A stretch of DNA of 64,000 bases from Sthenelais limicola (Eukaryota; Annelida; Polychaeta; Phyllodocida; Sigalionidae): positions 111,574,194 through 111,638,193 of the forward strand of contig OW804096.1 of NCBI GenBank assembly GCA_942159475.1. The letters are read 5' to 3'. The position numbers were made by a program, and so were the translations under genes. The notes below the pieces were generated by a model. That model had not been told where the DNA came from and did not search any database. It saw nothing but the letters and a program-made list of their open reading frames with translations. Shown here piece by piece: positions 60,261 through 64,000 of the stretch (position 1 is the stretch's first letter; every line of letters begins with the position of its first letter).

Positions 60261-60743
60261 TGCTAGGTCTGTTTGGATTTGTTTGTTACGAATGTCCAGG
60301 TTTTTGTGATTATTATATATTACAGTATCTATGCAAAGTGTTGTATCAAGAAACAATTACAATATATAAACAAATTAATGTTTTGGTACCAAAAGGTGGT
60401 GGGGGCAGACGATAATGTTGACCCAGGTGGGCCATGTCCCACCTGGCCCACCCTTTTCCGACACCAGTATAGAGGCGTATATATATTCTATAGAGGCGTA
60501 CCCCCGGGAGGCGTACATAATATATACTCTATCAAACAGACTCACATTTTACCTATAGCTGCATTACTCATACTGGGCTTTCCCATATGTTATACTTCAA
60601 TGGATTCTTAGTTCCTCCTTTTAGACAAGAGACATGACTATTGGCACTCAGTGAACGAAACTCCAATTCATAAACCGTGTCAGTGCAAAATTAACCGAGG
60701 TTATAAATAGAGCGAGACGTAAAGGGGCACAACGCTCCTTTGC

Positions 60744-60755
60744 TATATATATATA
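60744..60755 (+). promoter_or_regulatory. TATA-like sequence upstream of the myosin start
   Basis: TATATATATATA lies about 134 bases before the myosin ATG. AT-rich DNA makes chance matches common, so this is weak. Confidence 0.3.
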
Positions 60756-60888
60756 CCGTGTATACATTTAGCACACATGTATAGTTCAACAGTGTCGAAC
60801 TGACGAGAGGTAAAGGACATCCCCTTTAACATATAGAGAGGCGCAATATAGGACTTATACTAGGATTTGATGAATTCAAATAGAGAAC

Positions 60889-60999
60889 ATGGATCGTCCA
60901 CCGGTTGGAGATGTTGAAGATCTGGCAACTTTAGCTGCCCTTGATGAGAAGATCCTTCTTAATGAACTCAAAGTTCGCTATCAGAAGGATAGAATTTAT
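60889..60999 (+). CDS. Myosin exon 1
   Basis: Residues 1-37, [15 protein letters not shown] to KDRIY, phase 0 donor TAT|GTAAGT. The ATG context is AACATGG, with an in-frame stop 18 bases upstream. Confidence 0.85.
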
Positions 61000-63458
61000 G
61001 TAAGTATATATATAACATACATCCCGTACACAAACCTGTGTTAAGTCTACACACTTACGGTACTGACTTAGCGTCCCTGACGTAGTGTTACGACTATGGT
61101 TCATGCGCCGTAAAATAAGATACATGAAAGACACAATATAGTTGTAATGCAAAGCATATTTCTTTCACTTAAATTATCATGACATTGCATTATGTATACG
61201 TGTATAATTCGATCGTATATCTATAGTATACGTGGTCAGGCCAAGTATATTATAGTCCATATAGATCTGCTGGGTCGTGTACTTTTCTATGCACATAATT
61301 CAAAGGGGAAGTGGCGGAACACAGGTTCGTGTCGGGTCGATTTAGTCAAAACAGAAATCACTTCCCCTCCCTGCCAGAGTAGTGAAAAAGGAGTGCCGGA
61401 GTGCCGGGAATATACTCCTATTTAGTGTGAATTTAACAGATAATCACGACCACTGTTTCCATGGGCCTAAACTTAATTAGGACCTGCGGTATTACTTCGT
61501 GGAAATATGCTCATAAATTATAAAAAATAGAAATTTCATCTTAGTTATTACTTATGCCAAGGGCTAGACCTCTTTCTTATTTATGAGTCTAAAGCACCAA
61601 TTGTACTGCTGCACACAGTACGAATCATCAATGTAGAAAGTTTTACTAAATCTTTCTTTATTTGATTGGTCTTTATTTGATTGATCTCCTGGAGGGATGG
61701 TAACTTTAGAGTGTTTATCTTAAGGTGTTTTTACAGCTGAGAATCTATCTTTAAATTCAAAGATTTCCAGATAACATATGTCCCAAACGAAAGTCACGCA
61801 ACAATGTTCAACTTTTTGGAATGATAGTTACTTGTACTTGTGTAGTACGAATCTTTCTAAAGTTTGGGGGAATCCCAAATTAAATAAGCAACAATAGTTA
61901 GAAAATGTTAGATTTTCACACACATCGATTGTTTAGATAAAACCGTCTCCTCTATATACGCAGGAAATCGTATTTAAAACGGCAAAAGGTCTGAAAGACC
62001 ACCATAGAAGTATACTAAATGGGTCGACACACGGACGTAAAGCATAATCCAGCATACTCGTTAGAATAAAGTGTTTGATCGTGTTTCTGACCAATATCCC
62101 ATCATATCATCTTGATAAACTTACAAGACTAATTGGCCTTTTTAATGCCATAGAAAATTGGGAGGGATGTCGAGCTATTGATGGGAATCGAAATGGTCTT
62201 TATTTTTGTCATGGAAATGGTGTTGCTTTATATCTTCATAAATGTTTTAAACAGTAATACTATACATTTCAATATGAATGAAAATGTTTAGTAAGTATGT
62301 ACCACAAGAGGATCCTAGGATAGTACGAGTGCAACTTGTTTTGGTGCGAATTTAATTGTATTGTCTTTGTTATTTTATGGAAATGGCGTTGAATATTTGA
62401 ACTAATTAATACAGTATGATTACATTTATTTAAACATGAAAAGTTTACACCTGGCGGCGCAGGTGGAACTTGTTCTTTTCTAATTCAGAATAATGATATA
62501 CATGTACATTATGATCCAGTATTAAATAAGGTCAACATTTGTTTATCTCTGTTATTTCAGACATACGTAGGAGACATCCTTGTGGCTATTAATCCATACA
62601 AAAAGTTGGATATATACAACGAGAATGTGAGTACCTGAAAGGTCACGATTTACCGTGAAACATAAAGCAGCTAATTCATCAAGTGTTGATATATAATACT
62701 TGGATACCAATTAGAGAATATGTTACAACTTCAGGGAAATGTTCTATCTATATAGACGCATATCCTCCTCAGGGATCCTTTGAAGGAAATAAGAAAGTGT
62801 TTATGTATTATCTAACTCGACTAGATCGCAGACTCACAAAGTACGGAGCCAGTTGTGATAAATTTTATTTTGATGCATTATTACCACCATCTTGGTTGTC
62901 TCTAAACCTCTCTCGGAAATCGTTATAGCAGTATTTGCGGTTGACCAATTAAGACGTTGGGTAGGCCTACGTGACATACCTAGCTGACTCACAAATAAAT
63001 AGACGTTGTTGCATTATGGCTTCATGAAGTGTATCCTACTGTATTGTATTAAAGAAAGTACATATCTGTTACAGGTATCTCGCCAATATTCCAATATACA
63101 GAGGGCAAATATGCCTCCACATATCTTTGCCATCGCTGATTCGGCATACCGCCGATTACAGGGGATAGGGGGTGGCAAATCAAGAGATCAATGTGTCCTC
63201 ATCAGGTTTTTATTTTCTCATATTGGGTGATTCATACTGAGCAGGGCATTATGATTCTTAGATAGAATTTTGTTGAAAATTATTAAACCTATATTTCCAA
63301 TCAATTCTTTTTCATTTTAACATTATATATCTATTTGCATGACTTTGATTTTTAGTGGGGAGTCAGGTGCCGGGAAGACAGAAAGTACAAAACTGATTAT
63401 CCGACAATTGATTGAATTATCGCAAGGCCATTCTCTTCTAGAACAACAGATTCTGCAG
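60889..63458 (+). CDS. Unconventional myosin motor, class III-like (5' four exons, partial)
   Basis: An actin-dependent ATPase motor. Exons 60889-60999, 62561-62626, 63075-63205 and 63356-63458 join in frame for 137 residues and run toward the right edge. Seen: [60 protein letters not shown], and P-loop [11 protein letters not shown] split by an intron. The [11 protein letters not shown] wording and the LLEQQILQ end point to class III. Class III myosins normally carry an N-terminal kinase domain, but here translation appears to start eight residues before the motor, after an in-frame TGA at 60871. Class VII or another class is possible. Confidence 0.9.
61266..61286 (+). repeat. Dispersed repeat fragment, second copy at the right edge
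   Basis: ATCTGCTGGGTCGTGTACTT here matches the last bases of the window (63980-64000). The repeat may extend beyond the edge. Confidence 0.6.
62561..62626 (+). CDS. Myosin exon 2
   Basis: A 66-base exon, [20 protein letters not shown], acceptor TTATTTCAG, donor GTGAGT. It joins exon 1 to form the conserved IYTYVGDIL run. Confidence 0.93.
63075..63205 (+). CDS. Myosin exon 3
   Basis: Residues 60-103, with [12 protein letters not shown] and [15 protein letters not shown] insertion sits before DQC. Acceptor TGTTACAG, donor AG|GTTTTT. Confidence 0.93.
63356..63458 (+). CDS. Myosin exon 4
   Basis: Completes the P-loop [14 protein letters not shown] and runs to LEQQILQ at donor CAG|GTACGT. The next exon should open with the VNPLLEAFGNAKT-type block and lies outside the window. 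Confidence 0.95.
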
Positions 63459-63899
63459 GTACGTCTTTAAAATTGCTGTTTTGTGGGTAGTTTCCTATGC
63501 GGTTATCAGTGCATGACAATGCCCACATCCCCTTTACCACAGAAGTATACCAAGAGGTTTTGGTACATTGCATTCTTGTATGCTGGCACTATTTTTCTGG
63601 ACACAATTGCCTAGTATAATAGTCTTTATCATACACGCATTGCTCTGAAAACAACGTATCTAGAGTGATTTACGCATAGTGCGTATTTCACTAGGGATTT
63701 ACGTAGGGTTGTCATGGTAACCAATCTGTTTTTGTAGTAAGATTACCAGTAAAATTCAAATTTATGACTTGATTTTTTTTTCTATTTTCATGATTGAAAG
63801 CATGTATAATAAATCTGGCGGACAAGATTGGCAAGATTGATTGATTGATTGACAAGATCTGGCGGACAAGATAACCAACCCGTTGGTTTCAGTCGCTTA

Positions 63900-63942
63900 G
63901 AATATTGCACGAGTTGCTACGTATGCAACTCGTGCAATATTC
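63900..63942. repeat. Perfect 18-base inverted repeat
   Basis: GAATATTGCACGAGTTGC, spacer TACGTAT, then the exact complement GCAACTCGTGCAATATTC. Just before it are two copies of ATCTGGCGGACAAGAT-like text (63815 and 63858) and AACCAACCCGTTGGTTT, and just after it AACCAACTCGTTAG. Together they look like one end of a foldback element in a myosin intron. Confidence 0.85.
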
Positions 63943-64000
63943 ACGCTACTTCAACCAACTCGTTAGTTAACCTGTATATATCTGCTGGGTCGTGTACTTT

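Overview
The window looks like metazoan nuclear DNA, most likely from a marine invertebrate. It holds three intron-rich protein genes with GT-AG introns, dense diverged transposon remnants, many short elements with inverted ends, and long microsatellites. The mix of transposon types and the frequent motif TAGGCCTA fit an echinoderm or hemichordate, but that taxon is a guess. No bacterial operons, rRNA, tRNA or CRISPR arrays were seen.

Layout, left to right. Positions 1-4632 (minus) hold the 5' half of a Ty3/gypsy-like LTR retrotransposon: putative LTR, a 73-residue leader ORF, an intact 936-residue Gag, and an open protease ORF that runs off the left edge. It lies downstream of the last CMTR2 exon found. 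CMTR2 (cap-2 mRNA 2'-O-methyltransferase, minus) has its first five coding exons at 10176-7355; its C-terminal half must lie outside the window or be lost. From 11.0 to 13.6 kb there are short non-autonomous elements with inverted ends. At 16246-17019 (plus) there is an unrecognised 257-residue protein in a single open exon. From 17 to 22 kb there are foldback and direct repeats.

The main gene is a complete ten-exon cytochrome P450 (plus, 22462-44367, 512 residues, CYP2 clan). All nine junctions keep frame, and the helix C, I-helix, ExxR, PERF and heme-cysteine motifs are present. Its introns carry most of the transposon load: a broken RNase H-tyrosine recombinase fragment in intron 1, and in intron 7 a degenerate DIRS-type element (split by a 2.95 kb element with inverted ends) plus a degenerate gypsy RT/RNase H fragment.

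From 45 to 60 kb there is mostly gene-free DNA with three non-LTR retrotransposon fragments, C/T-rich tracts and a diverged array of a short conserved motif (47.0-50.3 kb). The first four exons of an unconventional myosin motor (class III-like) start at 60889 and continue beyond the right edge.

The three genes (RNA cap methylation, oxidative metabolism, actin motor) show no functional link. The apparent theme is transposon accumulation inside introns, including nested insertion.
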